Part shown: one piece after another, positions 38,307-46,518 of the stretch
How the letters are laid out: every line of letters begins with the position of its first letter
Position numbering within the stretch: position 1 is the first letter of the stretch
NCBI RefSeq assembly: GCF_019222765.1
Contig: NZ_CP078145.1
Span: forward strand, 2,604,001-2,668,000
Direction of reading: 5' to 3'
Source of the DNA: Nocardia iowensis
GTDB taxonomy: Bacteria; Actinomycetota; Actinomycetes; Mycobacteriales; Mycobacteriaceae
Length of the DNA stretch: 64,000 nucleotides
Notes under the pieces: generated by a model
Told to the model about the DNA's origin: nothing
Database searches by the model: none
What the model saw: the letters and a program-made list of their open reading frames with translations, nothing else
Translations under genes and position numbers: made by a program

Positions 38307-39065
38307 TCAGGTCGGTGGACGCAGTGCCGCGAATTCGTCGGTGACGCGGATGCCGGAGTCGGTGTAGCGGTAGACGGCGGCGGGGCGGCCGCCCGCACGG
38401 CCCGGTGCGCGGGTCTCGCCGGTGGGAGTGATCACCTTGCGGCGGGAGAGGACTCGTTGCAGATTCGTCGTGTCGACCTCGTAACCGAGCGCGGCGCAAT
38501 AGATTTCACGCAACGTGGACATGGTGAAGTCGGCGGGGGCGAGGGCGAACGCGATATTGGTGTAGGAGAGTTTGGCGGCCAGCCGAGTGCGGGCGTGGTC
38601 GACGACGGTGCCGTGGTCGAAGGACATCGGGGGCAGCGCGGAGACCGGATGCCAGTCGGTGTCGGCAGGTAGCTGTGGGTCCGCGGTTAGCGGCACCAAG
38701 CCGAGATAGGCCGAGGCGATGCGGCGCGGCGGCGGGACCCGGTCCGGGGCGCTGAAGACCGACAGCTGCTCGAGGTGGGCCAATTCGCGCACATCGACCT
38801 TCTCGGCGAGCTGGCGGCGCGCCGAGGTGTCGAGGTCCTCGTCGTCGCGCAAACGGCCGCCAGGAAGCGACCAGGTGCCCTTTTGAGGGTCAAGCGCGCG
38901 CTCCCACAGCAGCACCGCCAATTCGGTCCGTTGTCCGGGCGGACAGCGGCCGATGATCTCGTTCCGGGCGTCGGCAGGGCTCGGACCTGCGGTGATGTTC
39001 GCGGGGAAGCGGCGAACCTGGAACACCGCGGTGAGCGTTTCATGGATGGTGCTACTATGGGCCAC
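38307..39065 (-). CDS. nrtR: NrtR-family NUDIX repressor of NAD synthesis
   Basis: A 252-residue two-domain regulator. The N-terminal NUDIX domain is degenerate: [24 protein letters not shown] keeps the box outline, but the REUxEE catalytic core is altered (RRQLAEK), as in non-catalytic ADP-ribose sensors. The C-terminal domain is a winged helix ([29 protein letters not shown]). NrtR/NdnR proteins repress nad genes and are released by ADP-ribose or NAD metabolites. It is divergent from nadA with an inverted repeat between. The GTG at 39065 follows TACAAT by 7 nt and is the likely leaderless start. Confidence 0.88.
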   Translation of the reverse strand: MAHSSTIHETLTAVFQVRRFPANITAGPSPADARNEIIGRCPPGQRTELAVLLWERALDPQKGTWSLPGGRLRDDEDLDTSARRQLAEKVDVRELAHLEQLSVFSAPDRVPPPRRIASAYLGLVPLTADPQLPADTDWHPVSALPPMSFDHGTVVDHARTRLAAKLSYTNIAFALAPADFTMSTLREIYCAALGYEVDTTNLQRVLSRRKVITPTGETRAPGRAGGRPAAVYRYTDSGIRVTDEFAALRPPT

Positions 39066-39088
39066 GTTTTCGATTGTAAGTCGAAAAC
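39066..39088. promoter_or_regulatory. NrtR operator of nadABC and nrtR
   Basis: Inverted repeat GTTTTCGA-N7-TCGAAAAC between nrtR and nadA. On the minus strand it contains TACAAT, 7 nt before the nrtR start. On the plus strand TACTAT at 39053-39058 is a possible nadA -10 box, so the repeat would sit over the nadA start region. It should be the NrtR site for both genes. Confidence 0.8.
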
Positions 39089-39141
39089 CTGGTTTGGTGC
39101 GAATCGGCGGTGGAGCCGACCGCACGACGAAGGGAGCCATC

Positions 39142-40218
39142 ATGGCGACGATGGGTGCGAAACTGGCGCCTCCGCTGATGGGGCAGGTGTTGGACGGGCC
39201 GTCGGGGTTCACGGGTGTCGAGGCAACCCCGGAGTGGGCGCGGGAAATCAAGCGGCTGGCCCGCGAACGAAACGCGACGATCCTCGCGCACAACTATCAG
39301 TTGCCGGAGATCCAGGACGTGGCCGATCACGTCGGCGACTCGCTGGCACTGTCGCGGATCGCCGCTGAGGCACCCGAGGACACCATTGTGTTCTGCGGCG
39401 TGCACTTCATGGCCGAGACCGCGAAGATCCTCAGCCCCGCCAAGACCGTCCTCATCCCGGACCAGCGAGCGGGCTGCTCGCTCGCGGACTCCATCACGGC
39501 GGCGGATCTGCGTGCCTGGAAGGCCGAATTCCCGAACGCGGTGGTGGTGTCCTACGTGAACACCACCGCGGAAGTGAAGGCGCTCACCGATATCTGCTGC
39601 ACCTCGTCCAACGCGGTCGACGTTGTCGCCTCGATCGACCCGGACCGCGAGGTGCTGTTCCTGCCGGATCAGTTCCTCGGCGCGCACGTCAAGCGGGTCA
39701 CCGGACGCGAGAACATGCACATCTGGGCCGGCGAATGCCACGTGCACGCGGGCATCAACGGCGACGAGCTGACCGAACAGGCGCGCACCCACCCGGACGC
39801 GGACCTGTTCGTGCATCCCGAATGCGGTTGCGCCACTTCGGCGTTGTACCTGGCGGGCGAGGGCGCGTTCCCGGCCGACCGGGTGCACATCCTGTCCACC
39901 GGCGGCATGATCGACGCGGCACGGGACGTGCAGCAGCGGCGGCTCGGCAACGGCGAGCAGGGGCAGTCGACCCAGGTGCTGGTCGCCACTGAGGTCGGCA
40001 TGCTGCACCAGTTGCGAAAGGCCGCCCCCGGCATCGACTTCCAGGCCGTGAACGACCGGGCATCGTGCAAGTACATGAAGATGATCACCCCGGCGGCGTT
40101 GCTCCGCTGCCTGGTCGAGGGCCGCGATGAGGTCCATGTCGATCCGGAAACCGCCGCGCGCGGCCGTAATTCGGTGCAGCGGATGATCGAGATCGGCAAT
40201 CCCGGTGGTGGTGAGTGA
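39142..40218 (+). CDS. nadA: Quinolinate synthase (NadA)
   Basis: Makes quinolinate from iminoaspartate and dihydroxyacetone phosphate, using a [4Fe-4S] cluster. The 358-residue protein has [56 protein letters not shown] and [11 protein letters not shown], which provide the three cluster cysteines. ATG at 39142 with AAGGGAG upstream. First gene of nadA-nadB-nadC, under an NrtR operator. Confidence 0.96.
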   Translation: MATMGAKLAPPLMGQVLDGPSGFTGVEATPEWAREIKRLARERNATILAHNYQLPEIQDVADHVGDSLALSRIAAEAPEDTIVFCGVHFMAETAKILSPAKTVLIPDQRAGCSLADSITAADLRAWKAEFPNAVVVSYVNTTAEVKALTDICCTSSNAVDVVASIDPDREVLFLPDQFLGAHVKRVTGRENMHIWAGECHVHAGINGDELTEQARTHPDADLFVHPECGCATSALYLAGEGAFPADRVHILSTGGMIDAARDVQQRRLGNGEQGQSTQVLVATEVGMLHQLRKAAPGIDFQAVNDRASCKYMKMITPAALLRCLVEGRDEVHVDPETAARGRNSVQRMIEIGNPGGGE

Positions 40219-40285
40219 GTCCGACTCCTGCCCTAGCGGCGGTGGTCGGCAGGCAGTCACGCAACGCACAGAGAGGCACGGGCGA

Positions 40286-41845
40286 ATGACTCCGGTGTCG
40301 ATCGACTGGGAGACCGAGGCCGATCTGGTGGTGATCGGTGGCGGTGTCGCCGGGCTGACGGCGGCGCGCACCGCGTCGCTGCGTGGCCTGCGGGTGCTCA
40401 CCCTCAGCAAGGGCGGCGCCACCGACACGTCGACGCAGTACGCCCAAGGTGGCATCGCTGTGGTTGCGCCGCACGGTGATTCGGTGGAATCACACGTGCA
40501 CGACACCGTCGAGGCCGGTGCCGGGCTGTGCGACGGCGAGGCGGTGAGGTCCATAGTCGAAGGCGGACAGGCGGCGGTAGCGGCGCTGACCGACCTGGGT
40601 GCCGTGTTCGATCTGGCCAGGGACGGGCAGATCTCGCGGACCCGCGAGGGCGGGCACAGCACCCGGCGCATCATCCACGCGGGCGGCGATGCCACCGGTG
40701 CGGAGGTGCAGCGCGCGTTGAACGCGGCCGGGCTTCCGGTGCTGTTCGGCGCGGCGGCCTGCCGGATTCTCACCGGGCCTGCCGGTGTGCAGGGCGTTCT
40801 CGCGGTGTCCGAGAAGGGGTTCGGCGTTGTGCACGCACCGGCGGTGCTGCTGGCGACCGGCGGGCTCGGCCAGCTGTACGCGTTGAGTACCAATCCGCCC
40901 GGTGCGACTGCCGACGGTATCGCGCTCGCGCTGTGGGCCGGGGCGAGCGTGGCCGATTTCGAGTTCGTGCAGTTCCACCCGACCGTGCTGTACACGCCCG
41001 GCGGGGTAGGACGACGTCCGCTGATCAGCGAGGCGGTACGCGGCGAAGGCGCGATTCTCGTGGATTCCGAAGGTGATTCGGTGACCGCGGACGTGCATCC
41101 GCGCGGCGATCTGGCACCACGCGACGTGGTCTCCCGGGCGATCGCCGCGCGGATGCGGGCGCTCGGCACCGATCACGTCTACTTGGATGCCAGAGCGATA
41201 GACGGTTTCGCGCAACGGTTCCCGACGATCACGGCGTCCTGCCTCGCCATCGGCATCGATCCGCGCAGCGACCTGATCCCGGTCGCCCCCGCCGCGCACT
41301 ACCAATGCGGCGGCGTGGTGACCGATACCCACGGCCGCACCGCCGTACCCGGCCTCTACGCGGCGGGTGAAGTCGCGCGGACCGGCCTGCACGGCGCGAA
41401 TCGGCTGGCGTCCAACAGCTTGCTCGAAGGTCTCGTCGTCGGTGAACGCGCCGGTGTTGCCGCCGCCGAACGCCTCGCCGAGCGTCGGCAAGTCACCGAA
41501 ATTGCCATCCGCGCAACGGAGTACGCGGATCGTGAGGTGCTGCAAGAGCTGATGACCACGCACGCTTCGGTCGTTCGCGACGGCGCGGGCCTGGCGGAGG
41601 CGATGAAACGGCTGGACGACGCCGTGACACCGGCGGAAGCCGAATCGACCGTCGCCCGGCGGATCACCGGCCTCGAAGACGCCGCCCTGACCGTGGCCGC
41701 GCGCAGTCTGCTCCTGGCAGCGTCCGCCCGCACCGAAAGCCGCGGCTGCCACACCCGATCCGACCACCCCGCCCCCGACGAACGGCTCCGCCGCCCGCTG
41801 TCGGTGGTGCTGGACGACGACGGCAGTCCCCGGCTGGACCAATGA
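40286..41845 (+). CDS. nadB: L-aspartate oxidase (NadB)
   Basis: FAD enzyme that oxidises aspartate to iminoaspartate for NadA. The 519-residue protein has the FAD loop VIGGGVAGLTAARTAS, STQYAQGGIAV, HYQCGGVVTDTHGRT and GLHGANRLASNSLLEGL, all typical of NadB and succinate dehydrogenase flavoproteins. The ATG at 40286 with GAGAGG upstream is preferred to a GTG at 40202. It lies 67 bp after nadA on the same strand. Confidence 0.94.
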   Translation: MTPVSIDWETEADLVVIGGGVAGLTAARTASLRGLRVLTLSKGGATDTSTQYAQGGIAVVAPHGDSVESHVHDTVEAGAGLCDGEAVRSIVEGGQAAVAALTDLGAVFDLARDGQISRTREGGHSTRRIIHAGGDATGAEVQRALNAAGLPVLFGAAACRILTGPAGVQGVLAVSEKGFGVVHAPAVLLATGGLGQLYALSTNPPGATADGIALALWAGASVADFEFVQFHPTVLYTPGGVGRRPLISEAVRGEGAILVDSEGDSVTADVHPRGDLAPRDVVSRAIAARMRALGTDHVYLDARAIDGFAQRFPTITASCLAIGIDPRSDLIPVAPAAHYQCGGVVTDTHGRTAVPGLYAAGEVARTGLHGANRLASNSLLEGLVVGERAGVAAAERLAERRQVTEIAIRATEYADREVLQELMTTHASVVRDGAGLAEAMKRLDDAVTPAEAESTVARRITGLEDAALTVAARSLLLAASARTESRGCHTRSDHPAPDERLRRPLSVVLDDDGSPRLDQ

Positions 41846-41960
41846 AGAGCCGACCGGTGTTGGTGACTGGCACAACGTTTCGGCGAACAGCGAGAACCCT
41901 CCGCCACGGTGTGCCACACGCGGCGGACGAACATGACGTGAGAGTAGGAGTGTGGGGTTG

Positions 41961-42821
41961 ATGGGTTTGGCTAGCGGGCTGGATCTGGATGGGGTGCTTG
42001 CGCTTATTCGGACTGCGCTGGATGAGGACCTGCGGTACGGGCCGGACATCACGACGGAGGCTACGGTGCCCGCCGATGCGGTGGTGAAGGCGTCGGTGGT
42101 GCCGCGACAGGCGGGGACGGTGGCGGGGCTCGATGTCGGGCTGCTGGTGCTCGACGAGGTGATCGGCGCGGGGAATTACGAGGTCACCGGCCGCGTCGCC
42201 GACGGAACCCGGGTCACCGCAGGACAATCCGTCCTCACCGTGGTCGCTCCCACCCGCGGCCTGCTCACCGCCGAACGCACCATGCTCAACCTGGTCTGCC
42301 ATCTTTCCGGGATCGCCACCGCCACCGCAGCCTGGGTCGATGCGGTCGCGGGCACGGAGTGCGAGATCCGGGACAGCCGCAAGACCCTGCCCGGCCTGCG
42401 TGCCCTGCAGAAGTACGCGGTCCGGGTCGGCGGCGGGGTGAACCACCGGATGGGGCTCGGCGACGCCGCGCTGATCAAGGACAACCACGTCGTCGCGGCG
42501 GGCTCGGTGGTCGATGCCCTGCGTGCCGTCCGCGCACTCGCCCCCGACATTGCCTGCGAGGTCGAGGTGGACAGCCTCGAACAGTTGGACGCCGTCCTCG
42601 CCGAAAACGTGGAACTCGTGCTGCTGGACAACTTCCCGCTGTGGCAGACCCAGGCCGCCGTGCAACGGCGCAACGCGACGGCACCGGACACGAAACTGGA
42701 ATCCTCCGGTGGACTCGGCATCGATGTCGCCGCCGACTACGCCAGGACCGGTGTCGACTATCTCGCCGTCGGCGCGCTGACGCACTCGGTCCGGGTGTTG
42801 GATCTCGGCCTGGACATGTAG
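41961..42821 (+). CDS. nadC: Nicotinate-nucleotide pyrophosphorylase (NadC)
   Basis: Converts quinolinate and PRPP to nicotinate mononucleotide. The 286-residue protein shows RTMLNLVCHLSGIAT, RDSRKTLPGLRALQKYAVRVGGG, NHRMGLGDAALIKDNH and the C-terminal ESSGGLGIDV phosphate loop. The ATG at 41961 lies 10 nt after GTAGGAG; a GTG at 41952 is too close to that RBS. It is 115 bp after nadB, in the gap of which nothing else is seen. Confidence 0.95.
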   Translation: MGLASGLDLDGVLALIRTALDEDLRYGPDITTEATVPADAVVKASVVPRQAGTVAGLDVGLLVLDEVIGAGNYEVTGRVADGTRVTAGQSVLTVVAPTRGLLTAERTMLNLVCHLSGIATATAAWVDAVAGTECEIRDSRKTLPGLRALQKYAVRVGGGVNHRMGLGDAALIKDNHVVAAGSVVDALRAVRALAPDIACEVEVDSLEQLDAVLAENVELVLLDNFPLWQTQAAVQRRNATAPDTKLESSGGLGIDVAADYARTGVDYLAVGALTHSVRVLDLGLDM

Positions 42822-42851
42822 CGGAACGATCTCCGGCGCCGATCAAAGGAC

Positions 42852-43928
42852 GTGTCGTCTCGCCCTGATCGGTTCCCCATTGTCACGCAGCACCATCGGG
42901 GCAGCGTGCGTCCCGATGTCGTGGTGAACGGCGGGTGTCGCCTGCTTGCCTCGTTGCTGTCGATTACGACAATGCTCGCGCTGTCGTGGCTCGGTGCGCC
43001 GTCGGCGTCGGCCGAACCGGAGTGCGCGGCCGGTGCGGTGGCGATGCGGCCGATTGCGGTTGCCGTGGACGGTGAGCAATCGCACGGCTGGGCTTATGAG
43101 CCATATCAATGCAGCCCCGGCGATCTCGCGCCGCGCAGTCTGATCGTCGCGGTGCACGGTTTCAACGAGAAGGCCGCCGACTATCCCGACGTCATGTCAT
43201 CGATCGCGCGACGCACCGGCGCGACGCTACTGACGCTCGACCAACGCGGCGGGAACAGCGTGTGGAAAACCGGGGAGTGGAATCCATGGGCCGGTTGGCA
43301 TGACGTGGTGGCCACCACCGAGTGGTACAAGAACGAGCATCCCTCGGTCGGCCGGACCATGCTGTGGGGTTGGAGCCAAGGCGGCATGACGAGCGGACTT
43401 GCCTTGGCGCACGGGCCTGCCGGGCTGTTCGACTACTGGGTCAATACCGCCGGTCCGTCCAATGCCGTCGACTACTGGAATCTGGGCAACACCCTCGGCC
43501 TGCCGCAGGTGGCGCAGATCGAGCGCGACGCCGGTGGTTGCGCACCCATGGACTGTCCGCAGGCCTACGCCGACCGGTCCACGGCGGCGCTCGCCGCGAA
43601 GCTGACCGCCGAACGGATCTTCCTGGTTCACGGCACCGCCGATCCGATTGTGCCGTACCAGCATTCGCTCGATCTGAAGAACGGACTCGCGGCGGCGGGC
43701 CAGCCGTACTCGATGTACACGATCGTCACCGGCCGGGGTCCCGACGGCGCCGTCCTCCCCGGCACGCATTGGATCGGCCCGGTCTGGTTCCAAGGCGCCT
43801 GTGTGGTGGAGCGCGTGCTCACCGATCGCGAGCCGATGGGCGGCCCAGCCCGCGAGTACACCACCGACGTACTGGCTGGCATCGACACCGCCCCCGCGCC
43901 GCCACCCGGTGCCACCTGCGCGGCGTGA
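42852..43928 (+). CDS. Secreted alpha/beta hydrolase, paralogue 1
   Basis: A secreted serine hydrolase of up to 358 residues. A hydrophobic signal (LLASLLSITTMLALSWLGA) ends near PSASAEP. The mature domain has VAVHGFNEKAADYP (oxyanion region), the nucleophile elbow LWGWSQGGMTSG (GxSxG), HGTADPIVPY (acid) and GTHWIGP (His), so the triad looks complete. It resembles LpqC-type depolymerases or esterases. The start is uncertain: GTG at 42852 leaves a long n-region, whereas GTGs at 42906 and 42924 give a normal signal. A paralogue lies at 50657-51655, with the same motifs and C-terminal CAA. Confidence 0.78.
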   Translation: MSSRPDRFPIVTQHHRGSVRPDVVVNGGCRLLASLLSITTMLALSWLGAPSASAEPECAAGAVAMRPIAVAVDGEQSHGWAYEPYQCSPGDLAPRSLIVAVHGFNEKAADYPDVMSSIARRTGATLLTLDQRGGNSVWKTGEWNPWAGWHDVVATTEWYKNEHPSVGRTMLWGWSQGGMTSGLALAHGPAGLFDYWVNTAGPSNAVDYWNLGNTLGLPQVAQIERDAGGCAPMDCPQAYADRSTAALAAKLTAERIFLVHGTADPIVPYQHSLDLKNGLAAAGQPYSMYTIVTGRGPDGAVLPGTHWIGPVWFQGACVVERVLTDREPMGGPAREYTTDVLAGIDTAPAPPPGATCAA

Positions 43929-43934
43929 CCCGAC

Positions 43935-45113
43935 TCAGGCGGTCAGTTCGCGTTCGAGGGGAGTGCGGAAGCGGGGGATGGCGCGGACGTCGCCGAACCA
44001 GTCGGCGGTTCGGGCGGCCTCGGTCTCGATCATGGCCGTAGCGTCCGCGCCGACGTCTTCCAGTAGGCGGTAGACGATTTCGCCGTCCTTGCGCTGGGCC
44101 CAGCCGCCGACGATGCGGCCGTCCCACCAAATGGTGGGGCCGACATTGCCGTTGCGGTCGAACAGGGCCGGTGCGTGCGCGCCGAGGTACCAGTCGCGGG
44201 ACTGCCAGCCCATCGGGGTCGGATCGAGGGCGGGCAGCAGGGCCGCCCAAGGTTGCGGTGCCGCAACGGGTTCCGCGTCGTCGGCGAGCAGCAGGCCGGT
44301 GCTGCCGTTCAGGTCGACCTCGACCAGGTCGAGGTCGGTGAGTGCCTTGCGGACTTCGCCGAGACCCCAGCCGGTCCACCACTTGATGTCGGTGATCGGG
44401 GCGGGGCCGAAGGCGTGCAGCCACTGCCGGATCAGTTCGGCGCGTGCTTGTTCGATCGGCATCGCCGGAACACCGTCGGGCAGCCAGGATTCGATCGGCG
44501 CCCAGGTGTACTGGCTGCTGGTCCAGCCGCCGTTCGGGCGGCCGCGGACGATGCGGCCTTCGCAGCCGAGTGTCACCAGCACCCAGGTGGTGATGTTGGT
44601 CGGCTTCGAATATGCCTTGTCCGGCGCGGTATTCACCTGGGTGCGCAGCCGGGGCACATCCTTGCTCAGCTGCGCGCCGGTGGCCGCGCCCCTGGCGAGC
44701 AGCGCGTCGTGCGTTTCGGCTTCCACCTCGGCGAGCCAGGTCTGCACATCGCCGTCGACGACGCCCGCCATCTCGATATACCTGCCGTAATTGCGTCGCT
44801 GCTTGTGCGCCAACGCATCCGCGCACGACGCCTGCAACACCGGAACCAACTCGACCGGAACGACGAACATGGTGCGCCGCATCGCGAGCATGCGCAGCAG
44901 CGTCCGATCGGTGTAGAGCGCCAGCTCGACATCGGCCGGGGTGGCGGTGTTGCTGCGCGCCCCGACGGACAGGAACACCGTCGCCGGATCGGTCGCGTGC
45001 AGGGCGACCAGTGACCGGGCGATCTCGGCGACGTCGTCGGACCTGGTCGCCGCCGCGAGCCGGTGGCGGATGGCCAGCCGAGCGCGCCGCTCGGTCACAT
45101 CAATCGAACGCAT
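43935..45113 (-). CDS. Winged-helix DNA-binding protein (HTH_42/YcaQ type)
   Basis: A 392-residue protein of the HTH_42 family, whose distant relatives include YcaQ/AlkX DNA glycosylases. It has the N-terminal LHATDPATVFLSVGAR, LALYTDRTLLRMLAMRRTMFVVP and, later, DIKWWTGWGLGEVRKALTDL and RNGNVGPTIWWDGRIVGGW, characteristic of the actinobacterial group. Enzymatic activity is not shown for this branch. ATG start at 45113. It is divergent from nothing close and converges with the hydrolase gene across 6 bp. Confidence 0.8.
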   Translation of the reverse strand: MRSIDVTERRARLAIRHRLAAATRSDDVAEIARSLVALHATDPATVFLSVGARSNTATPADVELALYTDRTLLRMLAMRRTMFVVPVELVPVLQASCADALAHKQRRNYGRYIEMAGVVDGDVQTWLAEVEAETHDALLARGAATGAQLSKDVPRLRTQVNTAPDKAYSKPTNITTWVLVTLGCEGRIVRGRPNGGWTSSQYTWAPIESWLPDGVPAMPIEQARAELIRQWLHAFGPAPITDIKWWTGWGLGEVRKALTDLDLVEVDLNGSTGLLLADDAEPVAAPQPWAALLPALDPTPMGWQSRDWYLGAHAPALFDRNGNVGPTIWWDGRIVGGWAQRKDGEIVYRLLEDVGADATAMIETEAARTADWFGDVRAIPRFRTPLERELTA

Positions 45114-45210
45114 AGGCGAATCCTAGCTTTCGATGGTTCGGATCAACGCCCGAAGCCCGCAGTGCGGCTGACCACCATATCTGCCCGAAGGCAGCGTCGC
45201 CCGAGGCCGC

Positions 45211-45939
45211 TCAAGCCGCCGTCAGCGCCGCGAGGGCGCGGTCCATCGCGGTGTTGAACTCCTCCGGGGTCAGCGGCAACCTGGACTTGACGTCCCGGCT
45301 CCACTGGTCGGCCAGGACCTCGGCGGAGTCGTTCTCGACACCGTCGAGGACGGCGGCGGCCAGGTCCGACGGCGCGAGCTTGTTCACCGTCCACCCGGCC
45401 GCCATGTCGGTGTCGGCCAGGCCCAAGTGAACCGCCGTCACGAGGGTGCCCTGCTCGGCGAGCTCCCGGCGCACCCCGTTGGTCATGGCCCAGGCGGCAC
45501 CCTTGGTCAGGTGGTAGGAGTTGGCGCCGTTGACCCCGAACCACGACATGGCAGAAAGGATGTTCACGACCGCACCCCCGCCGTTCGCTGCGAGCGCCGG
45601 TGCGAGCTCCCGGATCATGGCCAGCCCACCGAACACGTTGGTCTCCAGCTCATGGCGCACGCTGTCGAGCGAGCCGGTCACCAGGTCGGTGCCCGTCTGG
45701 ATGCCCGCATTGTTGACCAGTAGCGAGACGTCGGGCGCTGCGTGGGCGGCGGCGCGCACAGATGCGGCGTCAGTGACGTCGAGAGCTATCACCTCGACGT
45801 CGGGCAGATCCACGGTTTCGGGACGACGAGCCGTCGCGTAGACCTTGCGGGCGCCCCGTTCGAGCAGGGCCTGGGCCAGGGCGCGGCCCAGGCCGCGGTT
45901 TGCTCCGGTGACGAGGGCGACTGAGTTGTTGATATCCAT
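45211..45939 (-). CDS. Short-chain dehydrogenase/reductase
   Basis: A 242-residue classical SDR. The cofactor loop is LVTGANRGLGRALAQ, then VSLLVNNAGIQ, and the active site is ILSAMS with YHLTK (YxxxK). The acidic residue after the second strand is absent and basic residues follow (YATARRPETV), which suggests NADP(H). ATG start at 45939; the frame stays open to 45978. It is divergent from a MerR regulator with a 16-bp palindrome between, so it is probably the regulator's target. Confidence 0.9.
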   Translation of the reverse strand: MDINNSVALVTGANRGLGRALAQALLERGARKVYATARRPETVDLPDVEVIALDVTDAASVRAAAHAAPDVSLLVNNAGIQTGTDLVTGSLDSVRHELETNVFGGLAMIRELAPALAANGGGAVVNILSAMSWFGVNGANSYHLTKGAAWAMTNGVRRELAEQGTLVTAVHLGLADTDMAAGWTVNKLAPSDLAAAVLDGVENDSAEVLADQWSRDVKSRLPLTPEEFNTAMDRALAALTAA

Positions 45940-45956
45940 GTCAGGCACACTAAAAC

Positions 45957-45972
45957 CTGACGTTGACGTCAG
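45957..45972. promoter_or_regulatory. MerR operator between SDR and MerR genes
   Basis: CTGACGT-TG-ACGTCAG, a perfect 7-bp inverted repeat with 2-nt spacer, in the 77-bp gap between the divergent SDR and MerR genes. TTGACG within it (45963-45968) is a possible -35 box of the MerR gene. Position and symmetry suggest that MerR controls both. Confidence 0.6.
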
Positions 45973-46016
45973 AGGCAAGCATTGGGTCCGCGGAACGCGG
46001 CGTGAGAGGAGTCACC

Positions 46017-46394
46017 ATGACCGTCACGGATACGGCGACCGAGCACCTGATCCGTATCGGCGACGTGGCGCGCGGCGCCGGTGTCTCGGTGCGCGCCGTG
46101 CGCTATTACGAGCAACAAGGGCTGCTCACCGCCGAGCGCAGCCCATCCGGCCAGCGCCTCTACCGGCAGGACGCCGTCACCCTGGTTCGCTTCTTCCAGC
46201 AGATGTACGCCGCTGGACTGACCAGCCGAAGAATCGCCGAACTCCTTCCATGCTGGGACTCCGGGCACACCGACGCCGAGCAGCGAGCCATGCTTCGCGC
46301 CGAGCGCGACCGCATCCAGGCCAAGGTCGACGACCTGCAGGCCGCCCTGGACCGCCTCGACGAGGTCATCGCGATCACGGACACGCACCCGTAG
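46017..46394 (+). CDS. MerR-family transcriptional regulator
   Basis: A 125-residue regulator. The MerR winged helix is LIRIGDVARGAGVSVRAVRYYEQQGLL..ERSPSGQRLYRQDAVTLVRFFQQM, followed by a dimerising coiled-coil helix (RAMLRAERDRIQAKVDDLQA) and a very short effector tail. There are no metal-binding cysteines in the tail, so it is not a metal sensor. ATG at 46017 with GAGAGGAG upstream. Divergent from the SDR gene. Confidence 0.9.
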   Translation: MTVTDTATEHLIRIGDVARGAGVSVRAVRYYEQQGLLTAERSPSGQRLYRQDAVTLVRFFQQMYAAGLTSRRIAELLPCWDSGHTDAEQRAMLRAERDRIQAKVDDLQAALDRLDEVIAITDTHP

Positions 46395-46518
46395 GCGCGG
46401 CCGGTTCGGCGCCGCCTGATCGAACTCGCGCTCAGCGGTATAGCGGATGGCTCGAGCTACGGTCTGCCGAGCCTTCCTCCGCAGCGGCCGACAGCGGCCT
46501 CGTGAGATGGATATCTGG

